Shown piece by piece: positions 32,301 to 44,900 of a DNA stretch of 64,000 nucleotides. The notes beneath the pieces were generated by a model. The model did not search any database. It saw only the letters and a program-made list of their open reading frames with translations, and was not told the DNA's origin. This stretch comes from Trochalopteron elliotii. Lineage: Eukaryota; Chordata; Aves; Passeriformes; Leiothrichidae. The stretch is taken from assembly GCA_024734555.1 (NCBI GenBank), contig JANPWX010000118.1, forward strand, positions 323,609 through 387,608, given 5' to 3'. A program made the translations under genes and the position numbers. The stretch's first letter is position 1, and each line of letters opens with the position of its first letter.

Positions 32301-35300
32301 GGGTCCCATGAGGGCATGGGATGAGGGAGAACAGTCACTTGGAAACATTTCCATGGGGTTTGGCCATATTAGCCCTTACAAGTATTTTGTTATCCTTAGT
32401 AAATAGCACCTTGATTTGGGGAGGCTGTCTGTGCCATTGCATTGATATTAACACTTCACTAAAGCTCAGCAGAAGAGAGACCCAAATGAAGCTCACTGGA
32501 GAGGTCACTCCAGTCCCAAGTGCAAATTTCAGAGTAAAAACACACCTTGTTCTCACAATGAAGGTACTCTGTGAAGGCCTTAAGAAGTGATCAAAGAAGA
32601 CTGAATAAGAGCTAAGACCTCGAGCCAAACCTTATAAATTTCCTGTAAGTGCTTTCTTACATGTCCTTTCTAAAACAATCTCATCTGTCATTGTTCTCTC
32701 TCCCTGTCTCATCCTTGTCATCAAAACATTTGTATTTCTGTCACATGCTGCTTGAGACCAGGTAATTGGATCATACAAGACAAGAAATTCTTCAGGTAAC
32801 TGAGTGCCCTTGCCTTACAGGACAAAATTACCATGTTCTCAGTATTGTCTCTTACCTATTCTTTATAATCTCTCTCATTTTCACTGTTTCTTACCAAAGA
32901 GCCAGCGTAAAGAGAAAGGATACCTTGTGTTTTCTGCTGAAAGGCCATTCATTACATTACAATGCAAAAATGAATCCAAGCCATTCAAAACTTGTTGCCT
33001 TTCATGGATCAAGAGAACACTTCTCTTGTGGCCCAGTTCCCAAAGTCTTTGTGAAAATGAGCTAAGATTCCCTTTTCTGGGCTCCACTGTCTGAAGCAAT
33101 TTTGGATCAGATATCCATGCTGTGCCTGTACTCAGACCATGGCTAACCATGACAATCTGCTGTTAACCTTTGCCATGCTGGTGTCTGGCCAATTCTGGCC
33201 CTATTCCTTCATCTTGCTCTCCTTTTCTTAAGACAACTACTTATTTCATTCCTTTAGCTGTCTCAGCTCCTTTTGTAGGGTGAAATATGGCACATAGCAT
33301 AAGCTAACACAGAGAAAAGGACAGGATAACCCTGAGGGGAAGAATAAGATGGCAACATGAGAAGCAGCTCAGCAAACCTGAGTAACATGTGTGCAGTTTA
33401 GTTTTAGTCTGAATAAAGGAAATAAGATGATTAAAAAACCAGCAGAGATGAAACCCTTTGCAAATCAGGAATGAGTCAAGGTCTTGCAGAGGCAAAGGTT
33501 GAGAAGGTTAGTTGCAATTTACTCAACAATTGTTTGTTATCTTACACAGGAGATGATAAATTTGTATCAACAGAGAAAACATTTATTTACATACTTTATT
33601 ATCAAGATAATTCAGTATCTAGATGAAGATAACTTTGCATTACTGATAAGGTAAAAAAAAGTATTACCCTCAGAGAGTGCTGTCTGGTTAATGATCTTCA
33701 AAGTACATTTTAAATATCCATCCTTTCCTTTTCTTTTCTTTTCCACAAATCATCCACATAGTCACAAACCACCCACTCTCCCACTGAACGTATGACTTCC
33801 CTGTGTCATATCTGCACTGCATGTTCTTTTCACTGTATCACATTGAAAACTACAGAAATTCTTTTCACCTGTGACTGCAAATCGAGTTTTATGGAGTTTA
33901 TCCCTTGAATGCTCTTGATTCCCAGCACATATCTGGGGGTCATACTTTAGCTTTGGAAAAGGCCAAGTACACATTATGTCAACTGGTCCTTTATTGCCTG
34001 CTACTTTCCTGACATCCCCAAGTAAAGACTGAACTGCAAAATTGGTTTTGCTTGACCACTCCCCCCACTTTTCATTCTATTAGAATCCCAGTAGTTTACA
34101 CACCCTTTGGTTTTTTTTCTTCCAGGGCAGGCTGCCATGGAGAGGATGCCTCCCTACTGCTCCAGGTCTGCTTTTAGCATCTGAAAGAGGAGCACAAACA
34201 TGCTATGCCCCTAAAAGCTGGACTAGCCTTTGGCTGTGACAGAAAAGTGATGAAAATCAGGTAGGAGCAGTATGAGGAATCCACAAGCATAAAGATGCCA
34301 CAGTGAGTAGGTAGCACAATAAACTGAAAATTTGCTGGTGACAGTTCTGAGCATTTCTGCAGAGGAATGTAATTTATCAGTCACCAGAACTGTTGATCAG
34401 ATAATGCTCAAATGGGACTGAGTTTAGTGCACTGCCTGAACTATGGCATTGGTCAGTCATAACTTCTTTTGTGGAGATTCTTGAGCTTCAGCACAAAAGG
34501 TTTGAGCTGAAGTGGTTTTGTTCACACTTGGGATGGACTTGGATGCTCACTGGGGCTCAGCTATACAGGGTCGTTTGATGAGCAAACACTGCTAGATAAT
34601 ATGTTCAACTCCCAAAATCTTGCATTTATCAGTTCCTTGATGTCTTGCAGGATTTCACCCAGTGCCTTTTCATCATCAGAGAGTAGCTAAAGCAGAGGGA
34701 TAGAAGGGGTGAAAGATGAGGAAAAACTCTGTTAGTAGTCAAGGCCTCTTCCAAGGATGGGGCAGCCACAGCTTCTCTAGGCAACCTGTGCCAGTGCCTC
34801 ACCCCCCTCACAGGGAAGAATTTCTTTCTAATATCTAACCTGAACCTGCTCTCTTTTAGTTTGAAGCCATGTCCCCTTGTAAAACCATGACAGATGTGCA
34901 CATACTCCTGGTTCCCTCCCAAAGAGGACACATTTTGCAGCTGGGAGAGGGAAGCTCATATAATGGCTTTTCTCACTGCTTTTACCTTTCCCACTACACG
35001 ATTCAGAACCTGACAGAAACGATCTACATCTGAAAGCAGATGGAAATAGCCAACCCTGAACTGTGCCAGAGAAGCTGATGAGTTTTAGGATCAGGGTAAC
35101 ACTGGGACACATGTATGAGGATGGACCTTCTCCCAGCTAGTGACAAACCCAGAGAAACAGCTGAATGACAGCACTGATGGGAGTGTGACTCTACCATGGT
35201 CCTGATGATACTCAGAAAAAGAGCTTCTGCCCAGTCATTGCTTCCTTACACTCTTGACAAGCTGCAGTGTCACACAGATAAGAGACACCCTGAACTGGAG

Positions 35301-38300
35301 GGCAAGATCTTGTTCTCCAACCCACCACTCCCTTACTGCAGCCTAAACCATGCACCAGCCTGCCCTGCTCAGTCTGAGCCTTACAGCCAAGGCTCCCTCC
35401 CTTGGGTCAAGAAAGATGGATGAGATCATGTTTTTTAGGCAGATCAAGCTTGCATTGCCTGTGGTTGGCCAAAGACCATTTTCCAGTCTGCTGCCAATGC
35501 CCTATTGCCTACAAACCAAAACATTCCTCCTTTCCTAGTGCTGTTAAGTGTTGCTTATGTACAAAGAAGTGTAAATCTATTCCCTGCTAAGTCAATTAAA
35601 GCCAGGAGAGCCTCTTTTCTTAATCATGGATCACAGAGCATCCCTGCCAGCCTGGAATCCTTTGGAAGGATGGTTTTAGGTTCTCATTTAGCAACTCTTT
35701 AATTTATTAACCCCAAAACATCTTTCCCTCAGATCTCCTGGCCCCACTCTGACAGGACAGCTCATCCAGCCACATCAGGCAGCACAGCCACCTACCAGAA
35801 GAGACCAAGGGAGAGACCTTGCTGTGTGTTCCCAGCTCTGTCTTTCCATTGCCCTGGGCTCCTTATCCCTTCTTTGCCTACCTTCCAGCACCCATCAGAC
35901 TGACAGGCTGGTCTGGCAGGTGTCTGAATTTGCTCCAGCAATTAGGATAATGCCAAAGCTGATCTCACATTTGCAGGCAGCTCTGCAGACAACACGTGGC
36001 TGTCACTATTGAGCAAGAAACGTGTCAGGGAGTGGGAGAGGTCAGGATGACCATCTAAACAAGCTCTGTGTTGTTATTTCTTGAGGCTAAAGAAACCAGT
36101 GTGGACAAAACAGCCTCAGCAGAAGACTGACACCAGCACAGGACATTTCTGAGGACATTTTCAGGGACTGGAAGGTAGCACTTCAACTCTGAGTCAAATG
36201 GTGTGGTCAGCAAAGTGATGCAATGTAGGATAAATTTGCCTTAGGAGGTCAGCAAACTTTTTGCCCAGGGAACAAACACATGCCCTAGAGAGACTGTTCC
36301 ACACAGAAAAAGGCAGGAGATGGAAACTCTCACCCCAAAAGCCCCCGGGGCTGTGGTGGTCTGTGGGGACTGTAAGTACCCTGGGCTGTGGAGAAAAGCC
36401 CTGGCACAGGTCAGGCTTTGGAAATGCCCTCTGGAACAAAACTACTCTCCAGGGAGAAAGAAAAGGCCTGATGTGGTCAAGCACCCTGGAGGTATCCCTC
36501 AGCTTGGGGATCTCTGGAGAATAACATATCAGAACCACTTCAATAGCATTGACTCTGCTGGTGAAACAGAAAGCAAAACTGATGATAAAACACAGGGCTG
36601 ACAAAATCTGTGGCAAAATTCCTGGTCCCTTACCCCAAAGCAGGATCTAAACCAGAGTCAGCTAATCCCATGTTTAGTGGTTGTTAGATCTCTGGTGAAG
36701 CCTAGGACAAATTACTTGCTACCTGCAGGAGATAAAGCTCCTGGTACACGGACACCAAAGGATGCTCTAAACCAGCTTCAGTCTGTGTGTCTGTAAAGCC
36801 ATTTTCCTTCTGGTGGACTGCTAGCAGTCAGCTTCCTAGAGTTGGGAGTGCCTTAAAACACCAGCAAGTGCATAAATAAAGGCAAAATATAATGCAGGGA
36901 AAGACCCTGTGACTCAAGGGAAGCTAGAAGGATGGAGAGCCAGATGTAGAACACTGCAGCCTCCAGCCCAGACCTACCTGACAATTCCTCACCAAATGGC
37001 TCCTCTCAGCTTCCTTCCATTGGCTTTTGGTCCAGGAACAGGCATTCCACTTGTAAGCAGTGGGAATGGGGATTTTTTAATGCTTAGCCAAGAAAATTTG
37101 CAGTAATGAATGGTCCAGTAGCAGAATTAAACCCACATTTGTACTGCATAGGGTTAGGGGTTTTTTTGCTATTATTTATTGTGAAAACCCCCCCTTACAG
37201 CTGTTCAGGAGGCTCCAGAGCTTTGCTGCACCCTCCAAAGGGGAACTTGCTTGATTTCCACCTACAAACTGCCTAAAACACAACTGCTTCTTTCACAGAT
37301 CTTACTGGGCCAAAGGTTTAATAGATTTAATTGTAATTGTCACCAGTTACCACTTTTTCTTCTCAGAGGTGTATCCTACTAATGAAAAAAATGTATTTCC
37401 ATTAGTCTCAAAATCCCCATCCTTGCCAAATGTGTTTGCTTTTATAAATGCTTCTGCTACGAAGACTCTTTGACCTCCTTATCAGCTCTATCCCTGTACT
37501 GTGGGTTTTAATTACCTTAATTACATTTGTTTGTCTTCAGATATGTGTTTGTGGGTGTAGCTATAATCTACGAGTAACCCTTACAGGTAGTTTCTTGTCT
37601 TGCTGTGCAAAGGGTTTCTTGGAAAGAAAACACAAAAAAAATTGCAAAAAGATCTTGACAGAAGTTTTGTTTTCCATCTCAGGCCTCTTTGGCAGTACTT
37701 GATATTCCCACCAGAAAGAATGGGAAGATTGATGGCTTTGTTCTGTAGTTGTTACAGCTTAAGGACACAGACAGGACTTTGGAGCATGTGGTACACAGCT
37801 GGAAAAATATCACATTAACTTCTTGGCTCACAAACCCTTTTCAGGCCCAAAGTAAAGGCAGAAGTCACCAACATGACACAGATTTGGCAGCTGCTCCAGT
37901 TTGATGTGTATTAACTCAGGAGAGGTGAGGAACTCCAGTCTGTCCCCAGAGCTATCAGCTCCTTCCCCGTGCTCCTGTCCTGCACCTCAAGGATGTCCTT
38001 TCCCCTCTCAGCAATGCAATGGCTGATCAAAGTTTAGAAAACCCCAACTTTCCTTCTCACCTGGTATTTTACCTTGGACATTTCATGCTGGTTTGCAGGA
38101 CCCCAAGAAGGGCTTGTGTAAAAGTTTCTCCTCCCACATCCAGCCAAGCTCTCTCCTCTACCATGCCTTGATCCTGCCTCTAAGCCTGGGTTTGTTAAGG
38201 TGTGAATGTCTCCATCCCTCTCCCCTCCCTGTCCTTGGAAAGTAGGAAGATGCAGCCCCACCCAGGACACAGCTGTGGGCACAGGCAGCTCCAGGCTTCC

Positions 38301-38589
38301 CTTTCTTCCCTCCATCACAAGGCTCTTCCCAACATCCCCCCAGAGCAGCCACCTTTCCCAGAAGAGAAACCCCACATACCTTACTCTGCTCCCAACCCCA
38401 TCCTCTGTGCCCTTTTGTAACTCCCTCCCGCCCCAGAATCAGAAACCTCAGAGAAAAAAAACCAGGCCAAGGCAATTTCTTTTCCTCCCCTAATAGCAAA
38501 ATATATTTTAACTGCTGTAATACAGTAGATTATAAACAGCTCTTGTACTCGACAGAACACATACAGGTTGCATTGGGGAACGGCTGGTG
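29301..38589. other. Interval expected to hold most of AXDND1; no exon recognised
   Basis: Synteny predicts the 5' and central AXDND1 exons on the minus strand. I did not recognise the dynein-light-chain-like domain. Minus-strand frames at 32881-33150, 33762-33974 and 36194-36616 are open with a somewhat coding-like composition but lack clear splice sites. One CR1 fragment lies at 34700-34905. Confidence 0.5.
34700..34905 (-). mobile_element. CR1 LINE fragment, minus orientation
   Basis: The plus strand contains 'ctaggcaacctgtgccagtg', 'tcacagggaagaatttcttt', 'ctaatatctaacctgaacct' and 'tgaagccatgtccccttgt', in CR1 3' order. It is truncated at both ends and lies in the interval where AXDND1 is expected. 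Confidence 0.78.
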
Positions 38590-38812
38590 CCAGCGCCAGG
38601 GCCACCACGGCTGGGGTGTGACCCCTGCCACGGCCAGGGAAGGGCCACCACGGCCAGGGAAGGGCCACCACGGCCAGGGAAGGGCCACCACGGCCAGGGA
38701 AGGGCCACCACGGCCAGGGTGGGACCCCTGCCACGGGCAGGAAAGGGGCACCATGGCTGGGGTGTCCCCTCTGTCACAGCCAGGGAAGGGCCACCACGGC
38801 TGGGGGCAGCAG
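38590..38812. repeat. GC-rich minisatellite, 20-bp unit
   Basis: Four consecutive copies of agggccaccacggccaggga occupy 38641-38720; the last has a mismatch in its final base. Degenerate copies flank them at 38600-38640 and 38720-38812, with a longer period that includes 'acccctgccacgg'. GC content is far above the flanks. Open frames on both strands through it arise from the repeat and are not genes. Confidence 0.92.
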
Positions 38813-41800
38813 GAGAAGGGACAAGCTGAGGCTGGTTCCGAGTTCTGATGCTGCAGAGCACATGAACTCTTGGACTCTGCTGTCCCTCTGGCACATCTGC
38901 ATTCAGAGGCAGGAGCTCAAGCAGCTCAGTTTGCCTGCAGCAGGCAGGCCAGGTGTAATCCCTGCAATATCATATGGAACAAATCCAGCAGGAATTCCCC
39001 CAGCTCCCACCACAGCACACACTGTACTTGGACAGCTGTTCCAGGAGAGCACAGAGCCCACAGCTCAGACCCCAAAAGAAAGGACAGACTAGGCATGAGG
39101 ATTCCACAGAGCTTTGGTCTTCCCAGGAACAAACAGCTTTCTGCATGAAAACCAGGATGCATTTTGACAGAGTAACACTGATTTTTGTGAGGTTATTGAG
39201 CAAGGAGCTGCAGCTGTACTGGCTGCCATTCCAAAGCTGGAGGGTTCCCACCTCACAACTGAGGGAGTTACCATGGAAGCAGGCTGCACAGCTCTTGTGT
39301 TGGAAAGAGCCAGAGAAAACAGTATATATTATATTACATTACATTAAGAGCTCACAATGGGCAGGTTTGGAACCTTCACATCCTCACCACTGACCAGAAC
39401 ATCACAGTGCTCTGGTCAAGTGCTCCAGCACTTGCAGTCTAAGTAACTCAAATGTGGTATAATTGACTTTTAATTAAATAAGCAACCTGCAAAAGACTTA
39501 GTACTTCCCCTCCAGCACTCTTGAGAAAAATGAAAATAAGCCCACATTCAAAAGCAATTTTAAAAACCCACAAAATTGAAAGTAATCCAAATTGTTAATG
39601 CCCTGACAGCACGGTTGCCAGATGCCTTGATCTACAAGGCTGCAAACCTCAACTTGTCAAAAACTAAGACTAGTTCCAACAGCTGAGCATCCCCTTCTGG
39701 TTGCCTTTTGCTTGCCAGGTGCTCAAGCCCTCAGGCTTCAAACAGTGATGATGCTGACACAGTAAATGCTGATATTCCTTCTGGGCCTGTGACAGTGCCA
39801 GGTGTGAGGGAAACACCACAACAGGGCACAAAGTGCCATCCTTTGGTCTCTTTTTGAAAACACTGAAACTGTATCAAGACCTGCCATCAGTATCAAGATG
39901 GCAAACCAAGTCCCTAATCCATCCCACCCTCTTTGAGTGCAGTTACCTCTGTGTTTTAAGCACCAAATAAAAAGAATTGGACTGAATCTCATCCTATACC
40001 AAGGAGGTGACAAAGCTGTTTGGCTGAAGGGGTTTTTTTTGTATTTTTGACTGTTTTTTTCAATAAGGAAGCTTAGTTGTTCCAGAACTTCTGTTCTTTC
40101 CTCCCACAAAAGGTATGGTGAAAGATTTCACATTACTCAATCTGAATGATGATAAAGTAATTCATTTAATTCTCAGGATTTTATATATGAATATTGCCAA
40201 ATCTGAGCATATAGTTCCTCTGAAATTACTTCAACGGTTTCAAACAATTTTTAGCAGGAGGTGTTTTCAGAAAACCTCAGACAGAAACACCATTTGGCAA
40301 ATTTGACCTGGTCAAGAGCATGATTCCTTCTTACTGAAGACTTGGAAGAATTGAAGTATTCCCTAGCTTTCATGAAATTACTTCTGATTGAGGTTAGTGA
40401 AAGCAGAAGCCCAGAGGAGAGTCTGAAGTGGCTTGGGAGAGAAGTCCATCAGTGGCCCCAATACTGCTGGTATGAAATACCCAGGGCTGTAGGTAGTAAG
40501 GAAATGCTGTTTCTCCATTGGCAGTTTCTGGTAACATTTGAGCAATTCTAAAATATTTGTCACCAAAGTTCTGGTATCTCTATCAGGTGGCCCTTTTCAC
40601 TAAAGTTAAGATATGTCCATCAGGTGACCCTGTCTCCAATAATGGGAGCTACAGTTCCAGTGGAACTGGAGTGATCTGTACCCAGACACTCTGGAAGTTC
40701 CCTGTTCTGTTTAGCACCTGACAGAACAAGGGAGCTGAAGGAACTCTTCATTAATTGCTGTGGAAACACCAAACCCACAGAGGGCCCTGCCTTTGTTGGG
40801 GTGTGTGGGAGGATGCCCTACCTCTCCTGCCCTACAGGAGGGCAGTACCCAGGGAGCTGATCTCCACCTGAAGCCCTCTCTGATGTCAGGGCACACACAG
40901 GCAGGTGACAAAGCAGCTCTGGGCCCATTCTCATTCCCCAGCAGCATTAGAAACTTCTCCAATACACACAGGCAAGGTGTGCTGGCACATTGAACTGCAC
41001 GTGGCCATTTCAAACAAGATCATGCTCTGTACCTGTAAAGTTGATCCCATTTTCTTACAGTTGGGTCATAATATTTCAAGTTTTTCTTAGTAAAGAAACC
41101 CTTAACAACCTGTATACCTTAAAGCACCTTCCAAATTAAAGCAAAAGCTCTTTTTACAAGTTAATGATGTTAAAAGAACTGATTACCTAGAGCAGGAGAA
41201 AGGAAGAGCAAGAAGAAAAAGTACTCCTCAAGCCACAACAGCCTCCAGAGAACAAAAATGCTGTAAGGTAGTTGGGAATTAAATGAATACAGAAAAACCA
41301 AATTTTTGGTGTAAAAAGTCATAGAAAGACTGCACACACCATACCCTGCTTCTGAACCTGACTCAGCAGTGACAATCCCTCTCCCTCTGCCCGTTTTATA
41401 TCTGTTGGCAGCCAACATACACAGGATGCAGTTTGAAGCCAGCCAGGAAAACTTTGGCCATCTTCAGAGCAAGGAGGCAAACACCCTGTTGGCTCTGCCA
41501 CTTGTCCCATGTCACAGTGACAGGCAGGATCATGAAGAACAGAAGTTTTGTTGACATCCCATTACCAAAAAGGAGAAAAAAATTTGCAAAGGTATGGCTA
41601 AGGAAGATGGACGGATACCAACAATGAGCTACCAGCAAATCTGACTAGCTTGCCTCTTGTCCAGAAAAGCAGCAACTTGGGGGGACCCCTGGATGAGTAG
41701 GATTCCAGTAGACTCCACCTTCATCTCAATGTTTTACTGGCATGGAAATGGCTCAAAGTGGGACAGCATGTAATAGATGCTGCCTTTGAAGTCTGTTGCA

Positions 41801-41973
41801 ATCCAGGTCAACTGGTTTGCTCCAGCAATGTTTAAAAAAAATTACAGTTTCTCCCCAATAATCAGGAGGCACAACTTCCCTTAGAAAAAGTCTGTAGTAA
41901 GTTAGAGCATTGGTCCAAATACTCGGAGGACACCTCTGTTTTTCTGTGATGACATGGCCAGAGCACCCCATTT
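38813..41973. other. Downstream of the SOAT1 stop; probable 3' UTR and intergenic DNA
   Basis: The SOAT1 3' UTR must begin at 41973 on the minus strand. I found no perfect minus-strand AATAAA between 41973 and 38813; ATTAAA variants occur near 40165 and 39470. No other gene recognised. Confidence 0.5.
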
Positions 41974-44900
41974 TCACATCTTCGTGTGACACGACCATGA
42001 GCGTGGCTTTAAATAGTCCAGGAATGTGGGCTGCAAAACATGGAGAGGCACTAAATTAGTCACAGGCCAGCAGCACCAGCTGTGGTATGAGCTGCTGAAG
42101 TCAAACTTCTCTAAGAGGAAAGATCAAAGCACATTTCTGCACCCTACGACCCTGTTCTTGCCCTCACTAAACAGTGCCTGCAAGTGTCAGTACAGCCACA
42201 AGTTCAGTGGTACAAGTTCACAGTACAGCCACAGCCACAAGTTACATCAGGGAAACATTGTGCCTGGTAGCCTATTGTATCAAAAAGCCAAGTAATTTAT
42301 GGTGGCAAACTCTTAATTGAGAAGAATCATACTTAAAATAGAGGTTGCCAAACGATACCTTTGGTTAAAACTGAAATCAGCTGGGACAGCAGGAAGTTTT
42401 ATCTAGAACAGAATCTGGTACCAAGAAAATGAGTTTGAGAAAACGTCACCAAAACCCCAAACTATCTACAGGTAACCACTTCTCACACCACCACCCACTC
42501 TAGCCTGGTAGAGGCACAACAGGCACAGTTTTTGTGGGCCTTCTGCAAAAGTTTCACCTGACTTTGCTGGCCAAGTGCTGCAGTTCCATTGCCACAGCCT
42601 AAATGAGGTCTAGCATATCCTCAGAAATGGGCTAACACCACCCTCAGCAGTGAAATACCATCAGCACTGAAGGAGCACTACTGAAAACACTTCTGTTAGG
42701 CAGCCTCTGGGCTAAATAACTCCTAAGGAATGGATGTAGCACACTGGCAGAAAGGCTCAGGCCATTTAACTGCCACTCTTCCTGCACAGCAAGACAGCAC
42801 AGCCCCTCCCAGAGCTGGCGATCCCTGGGAAGGGGCAGGCACTCACATTCTCCGTGGGGCAGTACTGGCGGGCGTACCACTCCTGGCTGTAGAGGCAGAT
42901 GATGACACCCTGGCCCAGGAACAGGGAAGTCCACATGATCACATTCCAGAAGGGCCCTTTCCGACGGTCGTTCAGGGTGAAGTTGAAGACCACTGAAAAA
43001 GGGAGAAATGAGAAGCATTATTATTCTTAATCTTGAACTTCAGGTTCAAGAATCAAAGATCAACTGATTTTACTGGATCTTCCACTCCTTTCACTTCATG
43101 TCGGGAGCAACAAGGCTACTGCATGAAAATCTGATTATGCTTGGAGCAAATGCAGAGCAAATACTCTGAGCTGATTCTGACATTTACTCCCAGAAAGTTT
43201 GCCAGTAAGCTGGCCTGGCTGTGTGCCTCTGGGGGTCAACATTATTTGTGCTACACTGGTCACTGAGGCATGGTGGGGGTGGCCTAGAGTTTATTAAAGC
43301 CCTCTAACTCAAAACACAAAAAGAAATGCAAGAGCTCTGATTTCTAAATGGGCTCTTCCTCACTGCAGTAGTGAAGTTATAGTTGCCTTACACTGTGACT
43401 TTATAGAGGAACACTGACAAGCTGCTGACACACAGCAATTCAACTACAGCTTGGCAAAGAGGAAGCAGTGCTGTTAAAACTCGGTGCAGTGTCACAGGAA
43501 CAGCAGTGTATCACATAGATCTCTCTTCCTCACCACCAAGACCTTGATCATCTAAGCCCCAAGCTTCCAAATCCTCTGTGTGTATATAGATGTGTATCTA
43601 CTGAGCTGCAAAACTCCATTCACAAAGCTTGGACTCACAATTGCAACAATACTGTGTGTTAGTGCTGAAGGAACAGCTGGCATCATTATCAAAAGCACAA
43701 AGCATGCTTCTCTAGAAAAAGCCACAAACCCCACAGCCACTCCCACACTGTCTTCCTTGGAACTTACCTCCAAAGCATGAAAACAGGCAGAAGAGAACTG
43801 GATAGAAGAAGCCAAAGCAGATGCTGAGGACATACTCGTGCACAGCAGCTGACACAGTGAACACAGACAGCATGGCTGCTGCTCTGAACTTCTTACCAAA
43901 AAACTGGGAGAGAGAAGAATGCCAAGTATTAGGAGCTACTCTGCTGTGGGTTTTGTTTGGTTGTTGCAACACACTGGATTCTCCTTCCTGAGCTAAGAAG
44001 GTTCTCCTCCAGCCAAGAGGCACATGTGAAATACTAAGTGCCTTACAGAGCACCTCAGGGTTTAGGTGTTTCTCTTCATATGTGTTTGTGGTTCCCTGCA
44101 TTAGTACTTGTGCTGAGCCCACTGATTAAATACCTACCACAGCTCATCGAAACAGTGCAACATCAGTTCTGACTGCTGAGGCAGTCCCTGCATTCCTACA
44201 TCTCAGCCCCATGTTTTGCACATATGAAGCACTTGGAAATGAGCAATGGATCTCTCTAAAAGCACAGTGCCTCCCCACAACAGCTGACATGAAACATTTT
44301 TCTGCTTCTAAACAGACAGGGATGCTGCATCTTGACTAATGTACCGTTTTGCCCAGTAGTTGAATGTTTAATTAACAAAAGAATACATCATCTTGTTACT
44401 CACCCAAAGGAAGTCCCTGTAGGCATAGTAATAGAGCCAGTCATGTACTACCACGTTCCAAGTTCTGTAGTAGTTTGCATAGGATGTGGAATTCCACCAG
44501 TCCTGAAAGCACAAGGGAAAGACTGTAAATCTAATTAACTATAAAACATCCTAGAGGGCTTTTCTAGGATATCAAATTGAAAAATATTGAACAAAATAAT
44601 ATCAAGCTAACATTGCAATTTGCTCAAGCTTTTCATCGCACTTTCAACATTCCACTTGGACTACCAAGATCTGGTTTTATCCCGAACTGCAAGTGGCTAA
44701 TGTGATAAAAGAACAAAAAGAGGGCTAAAAGAGCTATTGGGTAGGTCTGGTGGCTGCTTCTGTTTGTGCACAGGGTATTTCACCTTAAAGCAACTCAGAC
44801 TGCCAAGCAGAAATCAAATCTGTTCTACAGCACAGCAACAAACCTAAGCCTTAACAGCATAAACCAAGCAAAATCCCACGGTTGTTTTGTTTGGTAAAAC

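Noticed and set aside
38381..38894. Proline/tryptophan-rich frames on both strands
   Set aside because: Produced by translation of the 20-bp minisatellite.
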